Shown here piece after piece: positions 11,284 to 22,559 of a DNA stretch of 64,000 nucleotides. The translations under genes and the position numbers were made by a program. The stretch's first letter is position 1. Every line of letters begins with the position of its first letter. Under the pieces are notes generated by a model. It worked only from the letters and a program-made list of their open reading frames with translations. It ran no database searches and had not been told where the DNA came from. The stretch lies in the NCBI GenBank assembly GCA_037576215.1, contig JBANDB010000013.1:1550001-1614000 (forward strand). Reading direction: 5' to 3'. The DNA comes from Armillaria gallica. Its lineage: Eukaryota > Basidiomycota > Agaricomycetes > Agaricales > Physalacriaceae.

Positions 11284-11863
11284 GGCCTGAAGAACAGAGG
11301 ATGAACGTGAATTCATGCGACAGATAAATGGGATGAGCCAATGATGATTTCAGCAGTATATTCCCACAGTCTATATATTTTCATACAAATTTGGCTACTG
11401 CTATATCAAAAATCACAGTGGCAGCCAAACAGGCCCTTAATGTCCATAAAAAATTGCATGGCACAGAGTTAGGATCAGGGAAAGTTCCAAGGGTGCTAGT
11501 CTGCCAGGAACCAGTATAACACTGAAACTGGCTTGTTCCTTCTACAAGTGCCCATTCTTTCATGTAGCCCAGAAGTATAAGTACTGATCATTAGAAGATC
11601 TAGGCAGACCTTGTAACTTGAACAGTGTATGCCAAATAGACTGTGTCATCCTTGCCAGGTGAACTAAGTATACAGTTATACATGTCTGGGCGTCTATAGA
11701 ATATATGGGTCCGATCACAGCAAAAAAATCAGAAACATATAAGGTTCATAACAAAATGAGCTGCCTTCACTTAAGGTTCCATAGCAAAAACAAGTTGCCT
11801 TCACTTAAGAAGCCTCCTTCCCTTGACACATTGCTCAAGCCTTGATCATGAAAGTGTTCAAGG

Positions 11864-12314
11864 CAAGGGGGTCCGAGGATTGCAAAAAAAATATATCCAC
11901 TTGACTTTTTTTTTTAGGCCCCAGCCAGCCAACCAACCAACCACTGTGGGAATAATATACTAAGTTTGTGCAAAACATACAATATTGGTAAGTGCACCAT
12001 CACTGGCAAGCTGCCATTACCGGTATAGCCACTCAACCCAGTCATAGATAGGTGGCAGTGTCGGCCTACTATATCTCCTGACCCCCTTCCTGGAACCTGC
12101 ACATGGGACACAAATAATTGAGACACTTCGAGCCCTATATACCAAGGTCAGAAGCAAGATTAAACTTATTTTACTCAATTTTTACTATGTACATGACAGG
12201 AATTACCCCCAAAAGTTGTAAAAAAAAAATCCATAGAGAATTTTTTTTAAGACTCCATTGAGCTGACCAACCAACCAACTGGGTATTCCGGCTTGATGGT
12301 CCAGTACCCCCTTG
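11864..12314. mobile_element. 451-bp hAT-like MITE, CAAGGGG family
   Basis: Left end CAAGGGGGTCCGAGG, right end (reverse complement) CAAGGGGGTACTGG, flanked by a perfect 8-bp repeat GTTCAAGG at 11856-11863 and 12315-12322. Inside are two blocks, at 11890-11945 and 12215-12290, with a T-run followed by tandem CCAACCAACCAA, probably subterminal repeats. No coding capacity. Confidence 0.88.
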
Positions 12315-12693
12315 GTTCAAGGGCTCAAGGACTAGTTTAGTAGTTCTTGTTGACACACGTGTTCTGTACAAGCAAAGTTAACGAAATATAATTAGTGGAC
12401 ATGAGAATATACCCATATATAGCAGTATATACATCTTCAGTGCATTACTTGTGAGTTTAACGATGAGAGAAATTGGAGAAACAGACAAAGATGCTAAAGT
12501 CAATGCTCCGGTCCAGCCCGATCTTTTCAGGTTACATGTCATCCCACCATTTCCTTTCCATATACGATCCTACCTCCACAGCTGGGGGGCAACTATTTGT
12601 GGATGGTCAAAATAGAATCAAAATCTGAGATGCCAATTTTGGGTGAGACACCTGGCAAAATCCTTTGAATCTTCCTTATTAGGCAATTCCCCA

Positions 12694-12868
12694 TAGTGTT
12701 TCCATAACTCGGCTTAAAGCCGTGTGCCACACCAGTCAAGTCAAATTAAGTTGTGCCGCTATTGCTGAGTAACTTTGGCAAAGTCACATTCTGGCATTGG
12801 CTCGGCGGGGCTTGATGCGACCTGAAGTTGCCCAAGCTTCAACTTGTATTAAAATTATGGAAATACTA
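12694..12868. repeat. 175-bp inverted-repeat element
   Basis: Starts TAGTGTTTCCATAA and ends TTATGGAAATACTA, an inverted repeat. A related sequence (TAGTGTTTCGATGA when read on the minus strand, ending near 15309) with the words GACTTGG and GGCTCGGC lies at 15140-15310. No clear target duplication. It may be a MITE or a structured part of the larger 12577-15397 element. Confidence 0.5.
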
Positions 12869-13899
12869 TTTTAGGTCAACTTAGCCAAAGTGGGCCATTG
12901 CATGCATGGCAGATATGAGTCTGAAGCGCCCAATTGGAGTTGGAATAGACTAAGTAGTGTGAGTATTCATGGTGAAATCCACATGGAAATTTCTGACAGT
13001 GAAACTAGTAAACCATAAGGCAAGTCCATAATATTCACGTTTCAGATAACTTCCTGATGAGTGAAGTACAAGTACCAAAAATCTTGATGCAGATGTTCAT
13101 TTTCATCACTCAAAATAAGGGGTGTTGAGTCTCCCCGAATACCATGTAAGAAGAACAATTGCCGCAGTGGTAGTAAAGTGTGGCCACTGGCAATTCGGTT
13201 TTGAAGATGTTGAGAGTGATGAGAGAAAGCATCAAGTCGCCCATGTCAGAAAGACCTATGGTGTTCTTGCAAGTGTTAAGTGTGGCAAGGATGGAGTTAG
13301 AATAGACTAGCACCAATTCATGAGAGGACTCAGGAATTATGACATCAGAAAGTACATCATTGGGTGCGTATCTTCAACTCTCTGCTCTTCACTTTGTTAG
13401 ATTGTGTATCATGGTAGTATCAATGCAATCCTCCTGCTTTCTAGTTCCTTATCCAGAAATCAGCCTTTTCATCATCGTCAGCCTTATCTTTGATTCGAGT
13501 GCAGGGTCAAGAAATTCTATTAGCAGTACATTTGATTGAACAGGTAGAACTCAGTATAATGCTCTCATGTACTACATTGTCCTGTCCTTAACATTAGAGG
13601 GGAACAGCCCGGAACAAAGTAATGTATAGCGACAGCTCTGACACTGGAAAGTGATGGTGCCACATAAGCACAACGACAGCAGCAGCGTTGAGTGTGAAAC
13701 ATATCTATGCAGACATGATAATACCGCAAAACTCCCATTGTATCACAAAGAGAGCTGGCGATATTGGTGAAACGTAGTATATTACAATGGTACAAAAATG
13801 AAAATCCATGCAGTGAGCACGGTGGGTACACGAGTTGGCAGCGGGTACTGCAGAAAGTGTCATTTGTTGAAACGGTAATATCTGCATCAATTTGGAGAG

Positions 13900-15010
13900 G
13901 TTGCAGGGTCATATGAGGTCACGGTGCAATGGGAAAAGGGGTGGGAAAGGGCTGAAACCCTGTTAACAGCGACGAGGAGGTTGGAGAGGAAAACTAACTT
14001 CACCACTGGATTCCCCAATGTTGAAAACAGGGGTGGTGGCAGCTTGTCCATAGGGGTAGTTATAGGGTGGAAAGGGCGGGTATGTGGACGGGGTAGCGAC
14101 ACCTGGCAGTGGGGGCAATATTGGTCCTGCCATCCTGCTCGCCGTCTCCTGCCCTCCTACATCATCCATGTCTGCTCTCCTTCGACATCAGCCCTCCAAA
14201 AGACTATGCCATAGAACTATCTCACAGTAGAAACTTGTCATTGTCATCGTCCTGCTCAGCGTTGGTGTCCTGGTGTCGGTTGTTCATTTCATGGTGCCTC
14301 ACACGTGGAGATGGTGGTCGATGTTAGATCTCGGGACATATTCTATACTGTTGTACCATGCGGAGTTCGTGTGCAGGGGCAATTGGCACCAATGTCGATG
14401 TGGGGAGTGCTCATCAGTCGGGAAGGGGATGGGGTTGTATTCGTGGCCATGGCAGCAGTCAGGAGGGGTCATCGTCAGCATCAGGGCTTACTGGTATCTT
14501 CACCATCGCCATAGATGCATGGATCGTAGTGCTGCCTCAAGTGAGGGCTTACACGGGTGGTGGAGACAGTATACAGTATACTTTACATGCAATCCAGGGT
14601 TTCTAGGCTCACCAGATATGTATAATAGACCTAAAAAGAAGAGGAAGCAACAGAATAATAGATACACACCTTTTCATGTCCATGAAACAGGTGTTGGGGA
14701 GCGCACCATGCACCATTGAAGGTGGCAAAATGCAAGAAAAGAGCGGCATAGCCACTCAATCAGTACTTGGTTCATCAGACTGTGGCGAGCGGAATGCATG
14801 CTAGACATGAGTCCTCCACTCTATTCTCTCACTCCAAAGCCCAAAAATTTACTGAGATATACTCTTTGATACATTCTACATACCATAAGAATGAAAAAAA
14901 TAGCTGTCATCAAGTTCATTTAGCACAATTAATATTCTGAAAGACAAGTGTATATAAAAGGAGCGTTGTTTGTCTTTATTGAATTCTAAGGTAAAACTTA
15001 AAATGCAGGG
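13900..15010 (-). pseudogene. Proline-rich coding remnant, repeated at 59800-61300
   Basis: The minus strand matches 59.8-61.3 kb (plus) for more than 1 kb. The best conserved reading is TTPVFNIGESSGEV in a proline-rich context (13963-14169), against TTPVFNIGESNAEV in the other copy. Another shared piece reads STPHIDIGAN here and STSCIEIGAN there. Stops and shifts occur in both copies. I do not recognise the protein. Its occurrence inside the 12577-15397 insertion suggests that it travels with a transposon. Confidence 0.45.
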
Positions 15011-15526
15011 TCCAGGTTCAAAATGTAGCACAAAAGAACAAATCCTCATAAACTTGGACTCGTAATTTTAACCTGGCCCAATAGCTTCCACTATATCTCC
15101 GACAAGTTCTCAAATATTACATTGCCACCTAAACAATGAATGACTTGCCATTTGAAGGAAATGCATGAAGTCATGGCTTCAGCAACTGGCTTCGGCGTGA
15201 CGGCAACTTGGCTTCAAAGCTGTCAAAAATTATGACTTGGTGAAGCCATTGAAGCTGAAGTCATATGAAGTCACGCCGAGCCACACCAAGTCACATCATC
15301 GAAACACTAATTTCCCAGATTTTGACTGAGACAAAATCCAACATTTCACACTTTGATTCTATTTTCACTCGCCCAAAATAGTCGCCACCCAGCTGTGCCC
15401 ATTCAGTTGTTGCATGGACATCATTCCTCAGTGTACACAGTGTGACATGCTGATACTGAGATTGGTACGGTAAACTCTTCCTGTTGCCCCATCTTCTAAG
15501 TCTGCGGCTGAATTTCCACTAACGAG

Positions 15527-15916
15527 CAAGGGGGTGGCAGAAATAAAATTGTGCACATGACATACATTTTCGTGTTTAAGGTCAGGTTGACCCCCCCTTC
15601 CTCCCCCTCCTGCCATATACAGTAGTAATATGACCATATATAGATTGCTTAGTAATGCTATGTCAGCACAATATGGTGGCCCAAAGTTGCTGGCCAGGTT
15701 GCCGTGACTCACTATAACACAAAAAAGTAATATAAATTGTTTTGGATGCTTTAACAAGCTCACAATAAATCCTATTCAGATGGAACCATCTCTACATGCC
15801 TCATTAGGCCATATCATACTGCTATGTAAGGTAATTCGGTATTGTGTTTAAGGTCGGGACCCCTCCCCCCCTCCCCCCCCTCCCCTGTCCAGGATTTTAT
15901 TTCCACCACCCCCTTG
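15527..15916. mobile_element. 390-bp hAT-like MITE, CAAGGGG family
   Basis: Left end CAAGGGGGTGGCAGAAATAA, right end (reverse complement) CAAGGGGGTGGTGGAAATAA. Flanking 8-mers are CTAACGAG (15519-15526) and CCAATGAG (15917-15924), a decayed duplication with one CG-to-TG difference. The unoccupied paralogous site is at about 28759-28775 (CCACAAACAAGGAACTGG). Contains C-rich runs near 15860. No genes. Confidence 0.88.
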
Positions 15917-16165
15917 CCAATGAGGAACTGGTTTCAAGATTCTAAATATGCCTACCTCTCCATCACCTCAACCTCAAGTTTTGATTGTGCTTCCACGGGT
16001 ACCCTAAGCACTGTGATAGTTGATAAGACTGTGGTTAGGCCAGACTACTCTGGTACTAAATCCTTCTGTGTCTTTGGCACTTCGGAAGGCTCACGGTAGT
16101 CCCTGTCATGGCTTTAGTGCCATGAAGGAATTGTCACATATGGTCGCTTGAATCTGAGCACCAGT
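15917..16165 (+). pseudogene. Decayed copy of the conserved module upstream of C6
   Basis: Reads MRNWFQDSKYAYLSITSTSS and FDCASTGTLSTVIV, matching TRNWFHGSGYTHLSVTSTSS and FDCVSRGTRSTAIV at 28.76-28.90 kb. The differences concentrate at CpG sites: CACCGCGATAGTCGG at 28.85 kb is CACTGTGATAGTTGA here. The module continues at 19270-19700 after the insertion 16165-19265. Function unknown; its position upstream of caspase exons in both places suggests that it belonged to the same locus. Confidence 0.55.
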
Positions 16166-19100
16166 ACCCTGCAGACTGATATATCAATGACTGCTGTATA
16201 CCGTAATCTGTGAAATATCAATCGCCTAGTTCTGCCGTGAGTGCTTGATATATCGCTTGCAGTGGCTTACCAAAAAGGTCAAAAAAGGTGCCGCAAATCA
16301 ATTCAGGCTTGCTCGCTGTCTGCCAATGCTTCAGCTCATTGTTAGCAGCAACGTACTCGACCTTGGATGCAAACCATTGCACATCCCATCCCGATGCATG
16401 GCCAAAAACAGCTATAGGATCTAATTCAAGATCTTAGTTCTTCTTTGACAGCAAGGTGTCAGTGATTTCATCCGAGAAGTTCAGTTTCTTTGGGTTCCTG
16501 ATGGTATTTCACGAGATTTATCATTACCTTCTTGTCACTCTTGACTCACAGTATGTCTAAAACCATCTCATGTCATGGACTCAGTGAACCTTCCTTAATA
16601 TGGTCACCAGTACCTTTCCAGTATCACACATTCAGGCTGTGCTTGTCTTTGATTCTCAGTATGGAGGCTGCCGCTCAAATGTCCTTGAAATGTCCTGCCA
16701 CCTGTATGCACTCTGGTCCCCTGGCCCTTGTCTGAGGGAAGGTTCTGATTTCTTTGAGACAATAAGTATCTTCCTCTATGGGTATGATCATTGGACAGGA
16801 AATCTGAAAGCTGTCCAGACTCTCTTTTGTTTGAATGAATCTCCAGATATATTTCACTTCTAACTGAAGTCAAGTCTCATTTTAACCTCTTTATAAAAAG
16901 CTTCATAAACCTGAGTCTTCGGCTACATTTATCAATTCTTGTCTGGTCTGAGTTGGGTCTGAGTTCTCTCAGTATACAGTGCAGTTGCAAAATTTCCATA
17001 TATTGCTGTGGTGCACAATAAAAACAGGCCTTCAGCAGGGCTCTTCCAGTTCTGAATAATCCAGTTGATGCTTTTCAAGCATGCTGAAACTTGAAAGATG
17101 TGGCAAATTTTTCTCTTCATGCCGTGTCCCTCAATTTCATCCAGTCACACATTGTTCTTAGTAAAGTGCATTTGGAATGGTTTTGCCAGTTTTCTGAGCT
17201 TCGTCTGACGAAAATTATTTCCTTGGCGTGGCACCTTCGTATGCCTATGAAAATATGTTCAGTGGTAATAGATAATCATTATTTCATTGAAACGATCAAT
17301 CAATGCATCCTAGTATCTTCCTGCAGCATGTAGAGTAGGAACTTGGAAGGCAATAGTACTATAACTACTATTAACACATGCATTGGAAATATGGGACCAG
17401 GAGGATTTCAGGATTGTAGTGGAGGGTATTTCAATCAGTAAGATCTACTCACAAAGGCCTTGTGTACTCATTAAAGCCCGTGAGACACGATAAATGTAAG
17501 CAATCATGTCGAGGCAAGCATCTGGTTCTATCAAACCCGATAGACCGAACCAATAGGATTCATTGATCAAACCCAACCAAACATTGTGACAGTATGGGCA
17601 TAATAGTGTACAAAAATTCCTTGGTTTCATAGGCACAACTTCACTACTTCTAGTGGTCTCCCGCACTACTTATTTTGATGTAGTGCTTGTTCCCTGGGTA
17701 CTAGGGTTGGTTTCATGTTCCATTCCTGCAACTCCTATTTGACGATGTCTGACGACACCGTCCCTCTACCACTTCACTTCAAATTCTCAAGTACTTCAAG
17801 GACAATCTCAATGGACACTATCAACAGACGATTGCCACCTCTAGGATCACGGATGGCAGCTGCCTTAACCATGTTTGTCCTTACTCATTGCATTAATATT
17901 TCCCATGGTTCCAGGCGATGAACTGTCACTATTACAAGCCTAACATTTTCGAATTTTTCTTGTTTAATTCGTGCTTGTCTCCTCCCTTCGCTTCTTTCAC
18001 AGACGACTCTTTAATTCTGTGCTTATTAGAGTGTCTCACTATTATCCATTTGGGTTTGATTCAAGCTATGGACTTGCCATGGCACTTCCCGAATCTGCTG
18101 GAACCTTTATTCAAAAGTACTAGCGAGCGGCTTGTTACGGCCCTTGTGGTGAGGCAACAATTGCTATTAGTTATTATATGTAGGTGTAGCGCTTATATCT
18201 GTATCAGAAGGCACCTGGAGATGGCGAAACAGCCGAGTGCATGCAAAAAAGTACCTGCCTTAATGTCAGTTCCAGCACTACCTGTACTCAATAATTTTTG
18301 TACAGTATAACCACAATATGACAGGGCTGTGACCTCGCCAAGTTGACCACTACTACTACATTGCATTGACCTCACCACCTCAGATTGCCTCTCATACCCC
18401 CAACTCTTCGAATGACACTTGGCAACATACTAACAGCATGGATTCTTGACGTCGACTTCCCTTATTTATTCAGTGATACCTCAGTGATGTTTTTTTTTTT
18501 GGATTTGCTCAGATCCATAGCGGAGGGCAGCTCCTAACAACTTGGTTGCTGGGAGAAGGTGCATCTAATGGATTTTGCTAGTACATCCTTGAGATGACTG
18601 TCATTACAGGTTCCATACAATACCTGATTCGGGCTACCTACAGATGCACAGACGTACTGGATGTCGTCCATTGCTGCATCTGCTTTCACCTCACCATATC
18701 CATCACTATGGTAAGCTGTGATATTTCATCCCCAACATCATTAACACTTAGTCTAGGAGTGTGTGAACAATATCGTCAGGAATATACCTGTGTCATCTAT
18801 GTTGGAACTGCAGGTCCGATTTTTTGCTTGGTGTTTCGTTCATCCGTGTATCTCCATACCGTCGCTCTCGTCTATCCTCAAGACTGATATCACTGTACCT
18901 ACCACTAGTATCGTTGCAATCTATCTGTTAGCACTTGGCTTGCTTCCCTCATAGTGTGACTACAGACATCAAGAGCAACATGCAGAAGGAAGGCCTCAAT
19001 TCCGGAAATACTAATTTGCATTGGAAGCTTAAGGCTTCTTGATCGCACCATGACACGAATTTGTGATGGCACATACATGAGCTATTTTGAGCTTAAGAAG

Positions 19101-19265
19101 AAAGATGTGTCGGCAGGTAGCCAGCAGCCAGGGTAGGGAGTAACAATGGAAAGGATAGGCTGTATGCATTAGACTGATGATAGCTGATATATCAAACCGT
19201 CATGGTAGGTACAATGCATTGATATATCACACTTATGTATAAGATACACATGCTGATATATCATT
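16165..19265. mobile_element. About 3.1-kb insertion with TGATATATCA subterminal repeats
   Basis: The sequence before 16165 and after about 19265 is contiguous in the paralogue at 28.97-29.01 kb, so the stretch between is inserted. Near both ends the palindrome TGATATATCA recurs: left at about 16179, with TGAAATATCA near 16212 and TTGATATATCG near 16248; right at about 19190, 19220 and 19255. This is arranged like subterminal binding repeats of a DNA transposon. The exact ends and target duplication are blurred. The interior holds only short frames and I recognise no transposase. Confidence 0.6.
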
Positions 19266-19269
19266 TGGT

Positions 19270-19705
19270 TAGGTGCCCTTGATTCGAGGACTTGGGAGCT
19301 AGTCGTAGCTAAGGGTTCCGGTTTACATTCAGCAGCATACATGATTTCTATCAGGTGTTTTGCAGACCAAAAACACTTGGAGTGCCCGTGAAATCCAAAA
19401 GGACCACAGACATGTGGGGAGAGCGTTTGAATGGTATGGAGATCCGAGTATCCATTAAAATTCTATTGAGGAATATTATGTATCATAATGTATGGATTTT
19501 GCGGTCTTTCCCCTGGGATGACCAAGGCACGTTGAAACCTGTCGGTGACACTGACACACTCTCATTGTATTCTTCTTATAACCTGAGGACCGATAGCTAC
19601 TGTAGCAAAAACGTTTTGGTCATTTCACAAATGATGGTATGTGTCCATCTGTCAACCTCTCCAATTAGTTTCACTGTTACAACCTTTAGCCTCACATTGT
19701 AGACA
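19270..19705 (+). pseudogene. Continuation of the C6-type upstream module
   Basis: Matches 29.00-29.40 kb, for example TATCATAATGTATGGATTTT here and TATCATAATGTATAGATTCG there, followed by GACCAAGGCACGTTG in both. The frame 19355-19702 is open for 115 codons (WGERLNGMEIRVSIKILLRN...), longer than in the other copy, which has a stop at the equivalent Trp. The protein is unknown to me. Confidence 0.4.
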
Positions 19706-19892
19706 GCGAGCCTGAGGAATTCTTATGAGCATTGACTGGCACTGCTGATGATATCTTTTCTCTGGAATGATTTCTTTTATAAATGCTGTGACCGTTTCTC
19801 ATCAGACCTACTGTATAGCGTCAGCTGGAGAACCAGCGTCTGCAGAAGAAATTATGTGATTTGAAAGAGAAAGAAGAGCAGCTTGCAGAAAC

Positions 19893-20926
19893 CAAGGGGT
19901 TGGTGGACTGTTGTTCCAGCACATTGGGTCAGTCGGTCGGTCGACCTCACGACGCCTAAAAAAATTTTTGGACCTCACCTGCTCCAACTGAAAAACATAA
20001 CCATTCAAGCATTATGATGTGTTTCATAGCATATATTCAAGCTGTTTACTATCTTTCTAACAAGGATTCACCAGAAATTTCAGTGAACAAGGACAGAACC
20101 AAGGGGCTACTGGAATGAAAAAAAATGACATAGGGTCAATTAAAAAATTTCATGCACTAGCGCTAGACCTACCTACCTCCACGTGATCAAAATGATGTCA
20201 TACACTCCACATTGAGCTGATTATGGAGTGAAGATGGGCAATTATGTCGCATTCATGTACTATTATTCAACCGAATATCATTTTGATTACAATCTGAGTC
20301 ATTTCTGGTCAGATAAGTAAAGCACATGAATTTGGACACATGATGTCATATGCTGACTCATGATGGCAGTGCCGCCAATACTTTGTCTACTCTCAATGTT
20401 GTACTACACAAGCATTATAAATATTGTAGGTCTATTCATTAGACATATTGTCACTTAAATATCTCACATTTTTACATTTGGAAGGCAGTTTTGAGGCCAT
20501 TTCAGGAGGGTCAACTTTTTTTTTTTGGGCCTGCCGGCCCAACCTACCTACCTACCTGGTGTTCCGGGCCGCAATTCCGGTAGCCCCTTGGACAGAACTT
20601 CAAGAAAGAAACATTTGCCGGTGTTGCCACTTGCCCTGGCATAGATCAAACATGGTCCACGGTGCTCCAGTGAGCAGTCTAAATCAAGAAAGATAATATA
20701 ATGCATTAAAGTATCGTCAGGTCATGCCAAACCCGCAACTTACAAGCTCAAGAACGGGTCGACTCAGGGGTCTTGCAAGAATCAAAGGGTACGATGTCGT
20801 CATATAGATCATGTGATACGTCTAACTTTGGGATATTATTCTCACGGGGGTCGGTCGGTCGAGCCAGTGAGGGCTAAAATATTTTTTGGACCCGATATCA
20901 TGTATTTAAAATGCGAAAACCCCTTG
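19893..20926. mobile_element. hAT-like MITE (outer) in a coiled-coil exon of C3
   Basis: Starts CAAGGGGTTGG and ends with CCCCTTG preceded by AAAA (reverse complement CAAGGGGTTTTC). The flanks GCAGAAAC (19885-19892) and CAGAAAAC (20927-20934) are a near-duplicate. Removing 19893-20926 with one flank restores the coiled-coil reading shared with C6 and C7. Tandem GGTCGGTCGGTCG lies about 40 bp inside the left end and 80 bp inside the right end. Without the nested element it is about 535 bp. Confidence 0.8.
20100..20590. mobile_element. 491-bp hAT-like MITE nested in 19893-20926
   Basis: Ends CAAGGGGCTACTGGAAT and, reverse-complemented, CAAGGGGCTACCGGAAT. Perfect 8-bp duplication GACAGAAC at 20092-20099 and 20591-20598. 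Near the right end is a T-run and tandem CCTACCTACCTACC, the same kind of subterminal array as in its relatives, here with a different spacer base. Confidence 0.9.
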
Positions 20927-22316
20927 CAGAAAACTATGGAATGCTCTCTTCTGAAGACATCGATTCAGTAGCAGTCTTCCAACGAGCAAGAGAGCGTGCA
21001 CGCTCAGGATGGAAACGTCTCCGCCTCGCCGTCCGGCTTTTCCTTCGGAACACCAACGCATTAGCATCAAACAAGCTTTACCATCTTCGCCTCAAAGACG
21101 CGGGGATCCGTCGATCGGCGTCTGCCAGTGTCATAAATGAACCACATTCCTCTATCCGAAGAGTAAGCATATACGCATGCCCCTAGTGACGCTTGTGCAT
21201 TCCAACATCATAGGCCCCGAACCGGGTTGACGCGTCTCGATTTTAGGCTATTCTCATCGGAATCGATGCGTACGAGGGTAGCCCCTTACGCTGCTGCATA
21301 TTGGACGCATCATTGATAAAATAGTTCCTCGTCGACGACCTCGGCGTGCCGAAAGAGTGTATTCAATGTCTCCTCGGCTCCCACAATCTCATCCCTGACG
21401 ATCCCTTAACGCCTTCCCGCGCCAACATCGTAAACACTCTCTACAGTCTTATTCACAATGATGAAATTCAGCTTGGCGACAATATAGTCATCTACTATGC
21501 TGGGCATGGCTCGAGCTACCAATGTTCCTGGCCAAAGCTTTCCTTTACGGGATCTAAATGCAGCAGGGATTTCTGTCCGGTCGAAGCTTTGTGTCCCATT
21601 GACCGTGACACTTTAGACTCCTACGGAAATTGGATACACGATATCAGCGACCGAGAGCTCAACGCTCTTTTCGTAGAAATATCTCGCGTCAAGGGGTATA
21701 AAATCACATTTATCGCAGATTGCTGCCATTCTGGCGGCATAAGCAGGAAACTGGAAGCTGGAACAAGACAACGCTCCATATGCAGTTCTGGTCGTACCAA
21801 TGTCGACGACATGTTCCGTGCTACAGATGAAAGGTTGAAGAGTTTCCCCTCCTATCTATCTGTTTTATCGAAGGATTGGAAGCCAGATATGGGTTCTCAC
21901 GTAGTTCTGGCAGCGTGTAGGGATTATCAGTCTGCGGTAGAAATTTTGGGAACGAAGGGATATCGCGGGGTTCTTACCAAGACGCTTGTTCGGGTCCTGA
22001 GGTCGGATGCATGGAAGAGGGAAACGACATATGTCGAACTCACCAAGCTTCTGAATCAGTCATACACCCAGACTCCGGTTGTTGCTGGGGACCATAAATA
22101 CGAACGCCTTTGGTACTAGCGCGTATAATCGTCTTGCGCGGACAAGGCATCCGTGTCGGTCGTCGATTACCGTCTATTTAGTAACACATTTAGCATGCGC
22201 TGTTATTACACTGTACTAGTATTTCGATAAGTTCGAACGGCTTGCAATGTACGTACTTCTCTACGATTCTACTATGCAAATGATTACTCACATAGCACCC
22301 GTATCTATGCATTACG

Positions 22317-22550
22317 ACTATGTGGCCCCAGCGACGACTTGAGTCTGGAAATACTTACGACTGATTCAGACACTCGCTGAGTTCAGCATGACCATGTCAC
22401 TCCCTTCTTCCAGTCAACCGACATCAGAACACGAACCAGTGCTTCGGTCAAAAAACCTAAAGGCTAAACTTCCGTGAGAGTCGCTTCTCTAAATTTAAAC
22501 CAATCTGTTTCCTCCTGCAGGACTAAACCTACAGGTGGCAGCTAATATCA
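22317..22550 (-). pseudogene. Metacaspase-like C-terminal fragment C4
   Basis: On the minus strand, pieces similar to ILAACR, LVRVLMSVDWKK, ECLNQS and VVAGAT occur in the order of the C-terminal part of C5, with stops and frame changes between them. It lies tail to tail with C3 (ending 22119) and on the same strand as C5. No catalytic part is present. Confidence 0.65.
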
Positions 22551-22559
22551 TTGATGAGA

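Larger units (their letters stand above)
8503..11436. mobile_element. Complete PIF/Harbinger-type transposon, 2934 bp
   Basis: The ends are long inverted repeats: GGGCCTGTTCAGCTGCCAC at the left and, reverse-complemented, GGGCCTGTTTGGCTGCCAC at the right, both followed by a GATTTTTGATAT-like stretch. It is flanked by TTA at 8500-8502 and 11437-11439, the usual 3-bp Harbinger target duplication. It carries two convergent genes, a Myb/SANT-like protein (8701-9867, +) and a DDE transposase (9900-11283, -), whose stops are 32 bp apart. The uninterrupted target is preserved at about 34735-34765 in the paralogous block. Three in-frame TGA codons make it probably inactive. Confidence 0.95.
6990..11720. 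repeat. Duplicated block A (inverted copy of 34490-36250)
   Basis: From 6990 to about 8500 and again from 11437 to about 11720 the sequence matches the reverse complement of 34490-36250 almost continuously. The match includes the C7 tail, an intergenic part and an unrecognised coding remnant. The interruption between is exactly the Harbinger element 8503-11436. CpG sites of block B are often TG or CA in block A. Confidence 0.8.
12577..15397. mobile_element. About 2.8-kb insertion with CACAGCTGGG inverted ends
   Basis: The first about 70 bp (CACAGCTGGGGGGCAACTA...) and the last about 70 bp (reverse complement CACAGCTGGGTGGCGACTA...) are inverted repeats sharing AAAATAGAATCAAA. The flanks, 12.47-12.57 kb and 15.40-15.52 kb, are adjacent at 28.51-28.73 kb, so this is an insertion. 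Its inner part holds a proline-rich coding remnant (13900-15010) that recurs at 59.8-61.3 kb, and the small inverted-repeat element 12694-12868. I could not settle a target duplication or find a transposase, so the class is open. Confidence 0.65.
19819..22119 (+). pseudogene. Metacaspase-like pseudogene C3: transposon in exon, two nonsense codons
   Basis: The coiled-coil exon starts after a CTGTATAG acceptor at 19819 (RQLENQRLQKKLCDLKEKEE...). It is split by the nested MITEs 19893-20926 and continues AENYGMLSSEDIDSVAVF... to a donor at about 21136. The caspase exon starts near 21214 with the usual DASRF, but the conserved Trp codon is TAG (21244-21246) and a conserved Lys codon is TAG (21322-21324). 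From 21346 on it is open to 22119. The His box YYAGHG (about 21497) and Cys box ADCCHSGG (about 21718) are intact. The conserved Arg of ERIQC is Cys, a C-to-T change. A shorter protein could start downstream, but it would lack the first strand of p20. Confidence 0.85.

Noticed and set aside
14273..14719. 148-codon plus-strand frame
   Set aside because: Antisense to the repeated remnant 13900-15010. No domain, and the sense piece TTPVFNIGES is better conserved.
20911..21186. ATG at 20911 as start of the C3 coiled-coil exon
   Set aside because: The ATG lies in the right end of the inserted MITE. The real exon starts at 19819 and continues after 20926.
21346..22119. Apparently complete 257-codon metacaspase gene
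   Set aside because: It begins with GTG in mid-domain; the upstream part of the same exon has two TAG codons and a transposon-split exon, so it is part of pseudogene C3.
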